This document shows positions 1-8,648 of a stretch of DNA of 64,000 nucleotides, piece by piece. The translations under genes and the position numbers were made by a program. Positions within the stretch are counted from its first letter, which is position 1. Each line of letters opens with the position of its first letter. The DNA is from Desulfoprunum benzoelyticum (GTDB lineage: Bacteria; Desulfobacterota; Desulfobulbia; Desulfobulbales; Desulfocapsaceae), in contig NZ_JACHEO010000001.1 of the NCBI RefSeq assembly GCF_014201505.1, positions 62,001-126,000 of the forward strand, given 5' to 3'. Under the pieces are notes generated by a model that saw nothing but the letters and a program-made list of their open reading frames with translations, ran no database searches and was not told the DNA's origin.

Positions 1-192
1 AATATCTCCGGTCAGGGAGAGCACGAGGATGCTGTTGTCCTCCAGCCCGGGGCTGCCGCCGGTGAATATGGCGATGCCGGCGATAAGGATAACCAGGAGG
101 AAGAGGAGATTGAAGGCGGTATTGCGGACAAACGTCAGCAGACGTCCGGCGAACCGGAAGATGCCGAAAATGGAACGGAGAAGGTCTCTCAT
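1..192 (-). CDS. sppA: Signal peptide peptidase SppA, N-terminal part only (runs off the window)
   Basis: The minus strand from the ATG at 192 gives 64 residues that leave the window at base 1 without a stop. They start MRDLLRSIFGIFRFAGRLL, continue into a single hydrophobic segment (about residues 27-46) and then a short periplasmic start with the stretch ILVLSLTGDI. This short basic/aromatic cytoplasmic head followed by one transmembrane anchor is the usual N-terminus of the long form of SppA (protease IV), a membrane serine peptidase that degrades cleaved signal peptides. The catalytic Lys and Ser would lie outside the window. It sits 57 bases downstream of dinB on the same strand. No good ribosome binding site is visible before 192, so the start is chosen on N-terminal similarity. 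The call rests on the N-terminus alone. Confidence 0.6.
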   Translation of the reverse strand, partial: MRDLLRSIFGIFRFAGRLLTFVRNTAFNLLFLLVILIAGIAIFTGGSPGLEDNSILVLSLTGDI

Positions 193-249
193 GAGCGTAG
201 TCGAAAGCTGGTACAGGGTGAATGGAGTGGTTTGCCGTCAGACTGTAAG

Positions 250-1410
250 TCATCCGCCGGCAGATGCAAGGGCAACGGTTGCCGATCCCGCTCTTGTCGG
301 CGATGCCGGCGACGGCGGGAGAAAGGGAAGCGGCAGCTGGCGCGGAAGTCGTCTGTCTCTTGGCGTCAGCTTTGAAAGGGAGACCCCGAGAAGCCGGATC
401 TTCCGCTTTCCGGCCTCGGTGGCATGGAGCAGGCGCGGGATATGGTCGACGATTGCCTGCCGGTCATAGATCGGGGCGGACAAGGTCAGGGAACGGGTAA
501 CGGTGACAAAATCATGGTAGCGGACCTTCAGGGTGATGGTCGATGCGCCCTGCCGGTGACGGGACAGGGCGGTTTCGATGCTTGTCGCCAGGGAGTGAAG
601 GATGGCGAATATTTCCGTCAGATCGGCGGTGTCGCGATCGAGGGTGACCTCGCTGCCGATCGACTTGCGGAGCCGTGACGGCTGGACCGGGCGATTGTCG
701 CGGCAACGGACGATATCGTAGAAAAACTCCCCAGCCTTGCCGAAATGCCTGATCAGTTCCTCCCGGCTTATCTGCCGCAGGTCATATCCGCTCTGGATTC
801 CGAGCCGCCGCATCCTGTTCTCGGTGACCTGGCCGACCCCGTAGAACGTGCCGATCGGCAGGGCGTCGAGAAAGTCCTGGGCCTGATGCGGCAGAACGAC
901 CGTCAGCCCCCGCGGTTTCTCGTATCCGCTTGCCACCTTGGCCAGAAACTTGTTGCAGGAGACGCCGGCCGAGGCGGTGAGTCCGGTTTCATTATGGATG
1001 CGGCGGCAGATCTCGCGGGCGATCAAGGTTGCCGAACCCTGGCACCGTTGGCACAGCGAGACGTCGAGAAATGCCTCGTCGAGGGAGAGCGGCTCCACCA
1101 GGTCGGTATAGTCTCTGAAGATTGCCATCACCTGCCGGGAGATTTCCTTGTAGCGGGCCATCCTCGGTCTGAGGAAGACGGCCTCGGGACACAGTTGCAT
1201 CGCCCTGGCGCTCGGCATCGCCGAGTGGATGCCGTGGCGGCGGGCCTCATAGGAACAGGCGGCGACGACCCCACGCCGGTCGGGAGAACCGCCGACAATG
1301 ACTGCCTCACCCCGCAGTTCGGGATTGTCGAGCTGCTCTACCGAGGCGTAGAAGGCATCCATATCGATGTGGATAATCTTGCGGTGGCGGGTTGCTGTCT
1401 CGTTCACCAT
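250..1410 (-). CDS. dinB: DNA polymerase IV (Y-family, DinB)
   Basis: 386 residues from the ATG at 1410. Y-family translesion polymerase that extends past lesions and mismatched primer ends. The palm motifs are present: IIHIDMDAFYASVEQ with metal-binding Asp near the N-terminus and SLDEAFLDV with the catalytic acidic pair near residue 100. A helix-hairpin-helix/thumb region (ALPIGTFYGVGQVT) and a C-terminal little-finger domain follow. The tail QLPLPF resembles a beta-clamp binding peptide (QLxLF type). The open frame extends up to a GTG at 1470, but family members begin only a few residues before the IDMDAFYAS motif, so 1410 is preferred; neither start has a clear ribosome binding site. It is divergent from the Crp-like gene at 1583. 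No obvious LexA box was recognised. Confidence 0.93.
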   Translation of the reverse strand: MVNETATRHRKIIHIDMDAFYASVEQLDNPELRGEAVIVGGSPDRRGVVAACSYEARRHGIHSAMPSARAMQLCPEAVFLRPRMARYKEISRQVMAIFRDYTDLVEPLSLDEAFLDVSLCQRCQGSATLIAREICRRIHNETGLTASAGVSCNKFLAKVASGYEKPRGLTVVLPHQAQDFLDALPIGTFYGVGQVTENRMRRLGIQSGYDLRQISREELIRHFGKAGEFFYDIVRCRDNRPVQPSRLRKSIGSEVTLDRDTADLTEIFAILHSLATSIETALSRHRQGASTITLKVRYHDFVTVTRSLTLSAPIYDRQAIVDHIPRLLHATEAGKRKIRLLGVSLSKLTPRDRRLPRQLPLPFLPPSPASPTRAGSATVALASAGG

Positions 1411-1582
1411 TATACGATTCGGAGGTGCTGGTGAGTTATGGCCTGAATGTTTGCCTCCACTATACGACACACGGCATTTTTTCTCATCACTTCAATATGG
1501 TGCTGAGAAATCGGATTATCTGGTATATATCGCTGAAAATAGGCCGGTGACGGTCATAAAGTGACATGCTAAAGGAGAAGAG

Positions 1583-2245
1583 ATGAAAGCAAATCAGGTG
1601 ATCGGCGCCAGTGTACTTTTTCAGGGACTGCCTGAGCATCAAATCAAAGAAATTGTCGACATCATTATTGAACGGACGTACGGCAAAGGGGAGTCGATAT
1701 TCTTCGAAGGCGATCCCGGACACGGCTTCTACATGGTCGGGGAGGGCAAGGTCAAGATCTTCAAAATGTCGCTTGGCGGCAAGGAGCAGATCCTCCACAT
1801 TTTCGGCGAGGGCGAACCTTTCGGCGAGGTCTCGGTCTTTCACGGTCATCCGTTCCCGGCATCGGCGGAGGCTCTTTCGCCCACAAAAGTGTTGTACTTT
1901 CCCCGCGACAAGTTTGTCGCCCTGGTCTCCAGGAACCCATCCATTGCCCTGAATATGCTTGCCGTCCTGTCGTTGCGGCTGCGGCGCTTCACCGTGCAGA
2001 TCGAAAACCTGTCGCTCAAGGAGGTGCCGGCCCGCCTCGCCGGCTATATCCTTTATCTGCTGAAGGAACAGGGACGGGAAGACAGCGTTGAACTGGAGAT
2101 CTCGAAAGGGCAGTTGGCCAGCCTGCTTGGCACCATCCCGGAAACCCTGTCGCGTATCTTTGCCAAAATGACTGAGGAGGGGCTGATCGAGGTGGTGGGC
2201 CGGAGGATCAATATTCTCGACCGCCGGGGGCTCGAGGCAAAATAG
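1583..2245 (+). CDS. Crp/Fnr-family transcriptional regulator
   Basis: 220 residues with a strong ribosome binding site (AAGGAGAAGAG) before the ATG. The N-terminal half is a cyclic-nucleotide-binding beta-roll (about residues 15-125), with FFEGDPGHGFYMVGEGKVKI and a phosphate-cassette-like FGEVSVFHGHPFPASAE. The cassette keeps Gly-Glu but lacks the Arg that binds the cyclic phosphate in true CRP, so cAMP is unlikely to be the ligand. No N-terminal cysteine cluster of Fnr type is present. The C-terminal Crp-type helix-turn-helix (about 150-210) contains the typical QLASLLGTIPETLSRIFAKM recognition region. DNA-binding transcription factor; effector unknown. It is divergent from dinB and convergent with the PilZ gene 8 bases downstream. 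Confidence 0.9.
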   Translation: MKANQVIGASVLFQGLPEHQIKEIVDIIIERTYGKGESIFFEGDPGHGFYMVGEGKVKIFKMSLGGKEQILHIFGEGEPFGEVSVFHGHPFPASAEALSPTKVLYFPRDKFVALVSRNPSIALNMLAVLSLRLRRFTVQIENLSLKEVPARLAGYILYLLKEQGREDSVELEISKGQLASLLGTIPETLSRIFAKMTEEGLIEVVGRRINILDRRGLEAK

Positions 2246-2253
2246 CGATGGAA

Positions 2254-2595
2254 CTACGCCGCTGAATCGGGGACCTGGTTGTTGAGGACGATGTTTCTCA
2301 GGTGGAGGTAGCTATCGAGCTCGAGTTCGGTGAAACGAACGGCGACTCCGGCCTGGTCCTGCCTGACCGTTCTGCCCTTGATCTGCATCGACAGGGTGCT
2401 GGAGGTTCCGGAGATGGTGATGGTGACCCGGCAGGGGACGTTGATCGGCACCGGTTCGCTGGTCCGGATAAAGATCCCGTCGAGACTGATATCCCGGGAC
2501 AGGGTATTGCCGGCCAGGCTGCGGTCACTGATCTGCAGGTTGGCCGAGGTCTCCAGTTTGACCCGGGTCTTGGTGCGCTGGTCTGGTCGTTCCAT
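2254..2595 (-). CDS. PilZ-domain protein (c-di-GMP receptor)
   Basis: 113 residues forming a single PilZ beta-barrel. Both c-di-GMP binding signatures can be read: an RxxxR-type motif near the N-terminus (RTKTR, residues 7-11) and the D/NxSxxG-type motif (RDISLDG, about residue 35). It has no signal peptide or extra domain, so it probably acts as a stand-alone cytoplasmic c-di-GMP receptor; the partner is unknown. It lies 14 bases downstream of the L,D-transpeptidase gene on the same strand and may be co-transcribed with it, and is convergent with the Crp-like gene. Confidence 0.85.
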   Translation of the reverse strand: MERPDQRTKTRVKLETSANLQISDRSLAGNTLSRDISLDGIFIRTSEPVPINVPCRVTITISGTSSTLSMQIKGRTVRQDQAGVAVRFTELELDSYLHLRNIVLNNQVPDSAA

Positions 2596-2609
2596 GGTAT
2601 TATCGCCTT

Positions 2610-3365
2610 CTAAGGCTGTCGGGCAAGTTCGATGGTTGTCGCTTTGAAGATATACCGATCCCGGTTCACGGTCACTTCCGGCGGCGTCGCTGTGCGTTCA
2701 AAAATGTCGTAGCCTTCCTTCAGGTTGCCCCAGAAGCGCTGCCACCTGCCGTCATGGTGTCGACGCATGTTTTCCGCCGTCATCCGGAAGGGGAAGATAT
2801 GGACTGCAAAGGATTCCTGGCCGTTGGCCAAGGCGGCGTCGGCGATTGTGTAGATCTCCTCCATCCGGTAGTCGGTCATCGCGAAGCAGCCGATCGATGA
2901 GCAGCGGCCGTGCACCATCAACGCGTTCCCGGTCCGGCCGTTGCACCGGTCATAGTCGTTGGGGTAGCCGAGGTTGAACGCCAGGTGAAATCTGCTCCAG
3001 GGATTGAGCTGGGCCGGTCCGACCCGGTAGAATCCCTCCGGACTCTGTTTGTCCCCCTCCTTCTCCTTGGGACCGAGGCCTCCCGAATAGTCGCAGATCG
3101 TGTAGGTCTTGAAGTGCACAAAACCGTTGTCCCGCAGGACCCAGATCTCGAGCTCATCGGATTCCTTGAAGATTCGCATGAAGATCGGTGCCCCGAGATG
3201 AAGGGCTTTTTTTGCCATGGCTTGAGCGATTTCCGGGGCCATCCGCGTCACCACTTCCAGAGAGGTCTCGCTTGCCGGAGTCTCGACAATGGTGTCGGAG
3301 TGGCAGATGCGGGTGTTGATGATTATCGTCAAGATCAGGACGCCGCAGCAAATCGAAGGTTTCAT
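2610..3365 (-). CDS. YafK/ErfK-type murein L,D-transpeptidase (YkuD domain), exported
   Basis: 251 residues starting MKPSICCGVLILTIIINTR, a short Sec-type signal peptide. The YkuD catalytic signature is present as VHGRCSSIGCFAMTD (about residues 150-164), with the His, the Ser/Gly and the nucleophilic Cys in the HGxxSxxGC pattern. The segment GPKEKEGDKQSPEGFYRV upstream is typical of the YafK subgroup. Such enzymes act in the periplasm on peptidoglycan stem peptides; YafK (DpaA) of E. coli removes Braun lipoprotein from murein, so transpeptidase versus amidase activity is open here. The downstream neighbour is the PilZ protein. Confidence 0.88.
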   Translation of the reverse strand: MKPSICCGVLILTIIINTRICHSDTIVETPASETSLEVVTRMAPEIAQAMAKKALHLGAPIFMRIFKESDELEIWVLRDNGFVHFKTYTICDYSGGLGPKEKEGDKQSPEGFYRVGPAQLNPWSRFHLAFNLGYPNDYDRCNGRTGNALMVHGRCSSIGCFAMTDYRMEEIYTIADAALANGQESFAVHIFPFRMTAENMRRHHDGRWQRFWGNLKEGYDIFERTATPPEVTVNRDRYIFKATTIELARQP

Positions 3366-3791
3366 CGGTTCTGCTCTTCACCTGGTGAAAACTGTACGGA
3401 AAAATCGCGTGGAGAGGCGGAGAAAACAGCTAACAGGTTCTTAATAGAGCAAAAAATTACGTGAAAGTCCAGCAGGAAGAGGCTGAGCGACAGAATCTAC
3501 CTATGTCACCGAAGATCTTTTCATCATGGATCCGTACAGGTCGGCAGCCTTATATGCATCACTTTCCAAATGCGGAAGACATCTGGAGCTGGTTCATATC
3601 TTGGGTTGTCGTGGAATCAATTGAAGTTCAACCGGTATCATGGAGAAAATCGTGACCAAGGTCGACGGTGGAGGAGGTGAGCAGGACCGGCGGTTGTCAC
3701 TATTCACTTGCTCAGGAATCGGTCTGCAGGTAGTGTCAGAGCCGAATCCACGGTGAAATCATTTCATTCTGTTAAAGGAAGCAACCACGCG
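3366..3791. other. Intergenic stretch, no supported gene
   Basis: About 425 bases between the divergently read transpeptidase and PHP genes. A 64-codon open frame at 3461-3655 has no recognisable protein pattern and no ribosome binding site. The region should hold the two divergent promoters, but no box close to consensus was recognised. Confidence 0.5.
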
Positions 3792-4634
3792 ATGGCCCTT
3801 GATCTCCATGTCCACAGCACATTTTCGGACGGCACGATGTCACCTGCCGAGTTGGTTGAGTTGGCGCGGGTCAAGCGGCTGGTTGCCATCGCCCTCACCG
3901 ACCATGATACGGTCGACGGATTTATCCCGGCGCAGCAGGCCGCTGCCGGCATGTCGCTAGAAGTCATTGCCGGTCTGGAGTTCAGTGTCCTCCACCAAGG
4001 AACCTCGATGCATATTCTTGGGTACCTGATGGATATCGCTCATGCCGATCTCAACCGGATGCTGGCTGATCTGCAGAAGGGGCGAATAGAGCGCAATGCG
4101 AAAATCCTCGATAAGCTTCAGGGGCTTGGAATATCAATTGAACCTGACGAATTGCGGCAGGTATCGGTAACCGGCCAGACCGGACGACCGCATATTGCCC
4201 GACTGCTGTTGGCGAAGGGTGCGGTCGGCAGCATGCTCCAGGCCTTCGAGCAGTATCTTGGTCGCAAGGGGTTGGCATATGTGTCGCGACCGGTACCGAC
4301 TGCGGAGGACGCCATCGCTGTCCTGCGCGCCGCTGGCGGTCTCTGCGTCCTTGCCCATCCGCAGCAGATGGATCCGGACCTCAAACAATTGCCGGCGTTG
4401 CTCGATGAACTGGTGCCGATGGGGCTCGATGGTCTCGAAGCCTATTATCCGACCCATTCGTCCAGAACACGTCGCAAGATTATCGCCGCGGCCGAACACT
4501 ATGGGCTGGTGCTGACGGGCGGCAGCGATTTCCACGGCGATATCCGACCGGGAACGACGCTTGCCGGCGGCCGCAATGTCTACGTTCCTGATGAATTGTT
4601 GAGCATCCTGAAAGATCGAGCGGCATCCCGGTGA
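3792..4634 (+). CDS. PHP-domain phosphoesterase (RNase AM / nucleoside 3',5'-bisphosphate phosphatase type)
   Basis: 280 residues from the ATG at 3792, which has AAGGAAG 10 bases upstream; an upstream in-frame ATG at 3708 is disfavoured because the protein core begins at once with LDLHVHSTFSDG. Metal-binding PHP motifs follow in order: HVHSTFSDG, LTDHDTVDG, GLEFSV, CVLAHPQQMD and the late GGSDFHGD. This is the arrangement of the YciV/TrpH group, trinuclear-metal phosphoesterases that trim 5' ends of short RNAs or hydrolyse 3',5'-bisphosphonucleotides. Substrate is inferred from the family. The gene stands alone, about 200 bases before the response regulator gene. Confidence 0.86.
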   Translation: MALDLHVHSTFSDGTMSPAELVELARVKRLVAIALTDHDTVDGFIPAQQAAAGMSLEVIAGLEFSVLHQGTSMHILGYLMDIAHADLNRMLADLQKGRIERNAKILDKLQGLGISIEPDELRQVSVTGQTGRPHIARLLLAKGAVGSMLQAFEQYLGRKGLAYVSRPVPTAEDAIAVLRAAGGLCVLAHPQQMDPDLKQLPALLDELVPMGLDGLEAYYPTHSSRTRRKIIAAAEHYGLVLTGGSDFHGDIRPGTTLAGGRNVYVPDELLSILKDRAASR

Positions 4635-4831
4635 CCACAGCAGGCCGGATCGGGATGTCGAACTTCAACCATCCCGACAATGTTGTGGTCCGGCAGGATG
4701 TCTGCGCGATATGGTGGCGAATGGTCTGTCTTTCTCGATTCGGAAAATTTTGTTCGACATTGATTGTCCGAAGGAATTCAAGTAATTTTTAGCCTTAACA
4801 ACTTTTTTGCGCATAAGGGTGGGCGTTTCAT

Positions 4832-6220
4832 ATGTATTCAATCCTGATCGTCGATGATGAACCCAATTATCTGATTGTCCTGTCGGAGTTACTACGGGAC
4901 GAAGGCTTCGAGGTCTTCACCGCTGCAAACGGCCGGGAAGGGTTGCAGGTGGTCAAGGATGTCGATCTCGATCTCGTTATTACCGACATGCAGATGCCGG
5001 AGATGGATGGGATGCAGCTGCTCAATCATGTCAAGGCGCTCAACCGCGAATTGCCGGTCATAATGATCACCGCTTACGCCCAGGTGGAGAAGGCCGTGGC
5101 GGCGATGCAGGCCGGCGCTTTCAGCTATCTCGCCAAACCGTTTTCCAATGATGAACTGATTGTCACTATCCAGAAGGCGGGACAGCACTACTCGCTGGTT
5201 CGGGAAAACACCCGCCTGCGCAGTGAAATCCGTGGCAAATCAGGGTTCAGTGGCATGGTCGGTAAGAATCCGCGCATGCTCCAGGTCTACGAGCTGATCG
5301 AAAAGGTGGCGCCGACTCCGGCCTCCGTATTGATCTCCGGCGAGAGTGGCACCGGCAAGGAATTGGTGGCTAAAGCCATTCATATGAACAGCCCGCGAGA
5401 GGACAAGGCCTTTATCACAGTCAACTGTGCCGCACTGGCCGAGAACCTGCTCGAGAGCGAGCTTTTCGGCCATGAGAAGGGGGCCTTCACCGGGGCGGTG
5501 GCGATGCGCAAGGGAAGGTTCGAACTGGCCGACGGCGGCACGATCTTCCTCGATGAGGTTGGTGAGATACCGTTGGCCCTGCAGGCGAAACTCCTCAGAG
5601 CTCTGCAGGAAAGAAGTTTCGAACGGGTGGGTGGGACCAAAACCCTGACTGTCGACGTTCGGATTATCAGTGCTTCGAACCGCGATCTGAAGGAAGAGGT
5701 CATGCAGGGCCGTTTCCGTGAGGACCTCTTCTATCGTCTCAATGTCATTCACGTTACCCTCCCGGCCCTGCGCGAGCGCATGGATGATATGCCGTTACTG
5801 GTCGATTTTTTTATCGATAAATTTTCGCAAAAACTGCAGAAGAAAGATCTCGCGATCACGAAGGAGGCGTTGCGGCTGCTTATGACCCTGCCGTGGGAAG
5901 GCAATGTCCGCGAACTCGAAAATACCATCGAAAGGGCGGCGATTCTCTGCAACGGCAACTGTATCGAGGCCGAGGATGTTCAACCGGAATCGGTCAACCT
6001 GGACAACCAGGCGGCCTGGAGTCGGGAATTGGATCTGCATCAGATCATCCCTGAGTCAGCCAGTCTCAATGACGTTCTTTATGCCGTCGAGGAAAAGATG
6101 TTGGTGGAAGCGCTTGAAGAGGCGAATTTTGTTCAGGCCAGGGCGGCCGACCGTCTTGGGATAACCAAGAGTCTGCTCCAGTATAAGATGAAAAAGTACG
6201 GAATCAAGAAAAAGAAATGA
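4832..6220 (+). CDS. NtrC-type sigma-54-dependent response regulator
   Basis: 462 residues in three domains. A receiver domain (1-120) carries DDE at 8-10, the phospho-acceptor Asp52 in ITDMQMPEMDG and the switch/lysine region YLAKPF. A sigma-54 AAA+ domain (about 140-375) has Walker A GESGTGKE near 170, the sigma-54-contacting GAFTGA loop near 216, Walker B GGTIFLDEVGE and the sensor region FREDLFYRLNV. A C-terminal Fis-type helix-turn-helix (ARAADRLGITKSLLQYKMKK) ends the protein. It should activate sigma-54 promoters after phosphorylation by a histidine kinase; no kinase gene is in the window, so the signal is unknown. Start: ATG preceded by AAGGGTGGG. Confidence 0.95.
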   Translation: MYSILIVDDEPNYLIVLSELLRDEGFEVFTAANGREGLQVVKDVDLDLVITDMQMPEMDGMQLLNHVKALNRELPVIMITAYAQVEKAVAAMQAGAFSYLAKPFSNDELIVTIQKAGQHYSLVRENTRLRSEIRGKSGFSGMVGKNPRMLQVYELIEKVAPTPASVLISGESGTGKELVAKAIHMNSPREDKAFITVNCAALAENLLESELFGHEKGAFTGAVAMRKGRFELADGGTIFLDEVGEIPLALQAKLLRALQERSFERVGGTKTLTVDVRIISASNRDLKEEVMQGRFREDLFYRLNVIHVTLPALRERMDDMPLLVDFFIDKFSQKLQKKDLAITKEALRLLMTLPWEGNVRELENTIERAAILCNGNCIEAEDVQPESVNLDNQAAWSRELDLHQIIPESASLNDVLYAVEEKMLVEALEEANFVQARAADRLGITKSLLQYKMKKYGIKKKK

Positions 6221-6723
6221 TTGCTTCCGGCATGGCAACGATGCATGTATGGCAGCGAACTGGAGTTGTTGTGCTTCTGTCGTCGTTTGGCAACAGGGGC
6301 CAAGAAGTTTAAGCGGTACGGGGCGACAGCTCTGTGTCAAGGGAGGGGCCAAGGTGTGGTCAGCTACCACCCTGGCTCGAAGTCTCAACCAGCAGGTGAC
6401 ACTCCGCCAAGGCCGACGACTCGTGATGTCGTGATAAGGAGAATTTGTCCTCGAAAAGATCGTAACCTCTTCAAGAGATCCAGATTGTCTCCGGGCTCAA
6501 CCGGGGTTGAGTCGAAAAGCCCAGTCTGCTTCGGTCACGACCTCAGCCGTGTTTCTCCTGTTGCCGCAACCCTTTACTGATGCATAACCGCTCTTATGGA
6601 CTATTACCCAGAGGCAATGACGATCTTTGGATGCGGAATAATCGATAGAACCTGCAGTGAAAAATGTCTCGCCCCACCAAGACGTAGCTCAAACTCCCAG
6701 TATCGCGTTTGCTCTTCGCGCTT
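6221..6723. other. 500-base gene-free stretch with hairpins, possible untranslated RNA
   Basis: No frame here shows a protein pattern, codon bias like the neighbours, or a ribosome binding site. Self-complementary segments are clear: 6348-6376 (a 13/11-base stem with two bulges around a CAGCT loop) and 6496-6511 (CTCAACC/GGTTGAG around GG, nested in a GGGCT...AGCCC pair). It matches none of the common RNAs checked by eye (tRNA, tmRNA, RNase P RNA, 6S, SRP). It may be a non-coding RNA, a long 3' region of the response regulator transcript, or decayed sequence. Confidence 0.3.
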
Positions 6724-7164
6724 TCAGGCCGGGTACTTCCCTTCCATGTACTCCTTCAGATACTGGTTTTCAACGTCCCTTACCTTCAGTTGCGCGTTGA
6801 CCACGTCGCCGATGGAGACAATGCCCTGCAATTTGCCCTTTTCAATGATCGGGATATGCCGGATCCGGTTTTCCGTCATTACGGCCTGAATATAATCGAT
6901 ATTGTCATCCAGTTTGGCGACAATCATGTTTGTGCTCATAAACTGCTTGACGCTGGCGTGACGGATATTGTCCGGATCTGTGCTGACGGCCTTCAGGACA
7001 TCATTGGGGGCAAAAATCCCTTTGATATCGTCATTATGATCGACAACGATCAAGGATCCAACACGATTGGCAAAGAACATACCAACGGCATCCATGATCC
7101 TGTTGTCCTGATGGATTGTAATTACCCTGCTTCCTTTGACTGCCAGAATATCCTTCGCCTTCAT
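6724..7164 (-). CDS. Tandem CBS-domain protein
   Basis: 146 residues made of two CBS domains (a Bateman module) and almost nothing else: the first about 1-62 (VGSLIVVDHNDDIKGIFAPN DVLK region) and the second about 72-130 (RIRHIPIIEKGKLQGIVSIGDVV). Such small proteins bind adenine nucleotides (AMP, ATP, NADH, SAM) and regulate a partner. It has AAGGAG nine bases before the ATG. It follows nuoN by 55 bases on the same strand, so it could be the last gene of the nuo transcript; a link to energy charge is attractive but only inference. Confidence 0.88.
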   Translation of the reverse strand: MKAKDILAVKGSRVITIHQDNRIMDAVGMFFANRVGSLIVVDHNDDIKGIFAPNDVLKAVSTDPDNIRHASVKQFMSTNMIVAKLDDNIDYIQAVMTENRIRHIPIIEKGKLQGIVSIGDVVNAQLKVRDVENQYLKEYMEGKYPA

Positions 7165-7219
7165 TGTGCTTTTCTCCTTATCTGGATTGGACTCGTATGA
7201 TCAATGTCATTTCTTGTCG

Positions 7220-8635
7220 TTAAATCGCTACCGGATAGAGGCTCAATGCCAATACGCAAATGGCGAGTATAAAGGCGCAGACTGGGGCTGATCGCGAGCC
7301 GCTGGTTTCAAACAGGTCATCTGCCTCATGGAAATACATGGCGATGATAAGACGAAGGTAATACCACATCGAGAGGATGCTGCTGACAATACCGAGGACG
7401 GCCAGGATGACATGACCTCCCTGGTAGGCAGTAACGATTATGTAGAGCTTGCCCATAAATCCTGCGGTTGGCGGAATCCCGGCCATTGACAGGAGGAAGA
7501 TGGTGATGGCCGCAGCCGAATAGGGACGTACTTTAGCCAATCCACTGAAATCGTTAAATTCCTTTCGCTTTTCGTCGGTACCTGAAAGATAGGACAGTGA
7601 AGCAAAGATTCCGAGGGTGCTGGCAGCATAGGCAGCAAGATAGTAGAGGATCACAGATCCGCTGAACTGGTCGCCGGAAACGGCAATCAATGCGATCAAC
7701 AGATAACCAGTATGGACGATGCCGGATGCGGCAAGCATTCGCTTAAGACTGTTCTGGCCGATGGCGATAAGGTTCCCTGCAAACAGGGTCAGAACGGTCA
7801 GATAGAAGAGCATGTCGAGCCAGGACTCGCGGATGTCGCCAGCAAGCAGCAAGACATTGGCAAGCACGGCGATAATGGCTGTCTTCAGTGCCGTCGCCAT
7901 GAAACCGGTGACGGGAATCGGTGCTCCGTCATAAACGTCAACAACCCATGAATGGAAGGGGAACACGGTGACTTTAAAGAACAGGGCGAAGAGAATGAAG
8001 AGCAGACCGCCTGCCAGGGCTGGGTTGTGCAACAAACCGTCTCTGCTGACGGATGCGGCGATTGCGGCAAAACCAGTATCACCAAGCGCACCGTAAACAA
8101 GAGCTATTCCCATCGCGAAAAACCCTCCAGCAAAAGCCCCGAGAATCAGATACTTAAGGACAGCTTCTGAGCTCAAAACGTTGCGGCGGTTGTAGCCGAC
8201 CAGGACATATATCGAAAGTGAAACGGTTTCAAGGGCGATGAAAACGGTTATAAGTTCCTGGGCCATGGTGAGCAGCAGCATGCCGCTTACGGCGAAAGTC
8301 ATTAGACTGAAAAACTCGAGCGACCCGAAGTTGTTCTGGCGAAAGTAGCTGATAGCGCTCATCGCTGTGAACAAACCGCAGGCGATGATGATCATTGATG
8401 CAATGCGGGTAAAATCACTGACTGCCAGCATGCCGTTAAAAATCGAGACGAACGGTAGAACGTCGGTCAGTCCGATCGGTACCAGTTGGACCAAGAATGC
8501 CAAGGCGAAGATGCCAACCGACAAGGCTGATGCCACCTCGAGACGGATAGATTCAAAGGCCGACAGCAGCATCAACAGGATGGCGCCGATGGTGACGATG
8601 AAGAGGGGGAGCAGGAATACGATATCACAGTTCAT
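7220..8635 (-). CDS. nuoN: NADH-quinone oxidoreductase subunit N
   Basis: 471 residues from the ATG at 8635, with GAGGATGG upstream; an open extension to 8752 overlaps nuoM and lacks a membrane pattern. Antiporter-like membrane subunit of complex I with about 14 transmembrane helices, part of the proton-pumping arm. Family landmarks are LYYLAAYAASTLG and the segment SMAGIPPTAGFMGK, shared by the NuoL/M/N group; conserved Lys residues lie in the middle helices (for example KYLILGAFAGGFF, FKVTVFPFHSW). It is the last subunit gene of the operon, 13 bases after nuoM. Confidence 0.95.
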   Translation of the reverse strand: MNCDIVFLLPLFIVTIGAILLMLLSAFESIRLEVASALSVGIFALAFLVQLVPIGLTDVLPFVSIFNGMLAVSDFTRIASMIIIACGLFTAMSAISYFRQNNFGSLEFFSLMTFAVSGMLLLTMAQELITVFIALETVSLSIYVLVGYNRRNVLSSEAVLKYLILGAFAGGFFAMGIALVYGALGDTGFAAIAASVSRDGLLHNPALAGGLLFILFALFFKVTVFPFHSWVVDVYDGAPIPVTGFMATALKTAIIAVLANVLLLAGDIRESWLDMLFYLTVLTLFAGNLIAIGQNSLKRMLAASGIVHTGYLLIALIAVSGDQFSGSVILYYLAAYAASTLGIFASLSYLSGTDEKRKEFNDFSGLAKVRPYSAAAITIFLLSMAGIPPTAGFMGKLYIIVTAYQGGHVILAVLGIVSSILSMWYYLRLIIAMYFHEADDLFETSGSRSAPVCAFILAICVLALSLYPVAI

Positions 8636-8648
8636 GGTCTGTCCATCC

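Noticed and set aside
3461..3655. 64-codon plus-strand frame
   Set aside because: No ribosome binding site, no recognisable protein pattern and no compositional sign of coding; the region is intergenic.
6221..6580. 119-codon frame after the response regulator
   Set aside because: It begins directly at the previous stop with a non-ATG codon, has odd residue composition and lies over RNA-like hairpins.
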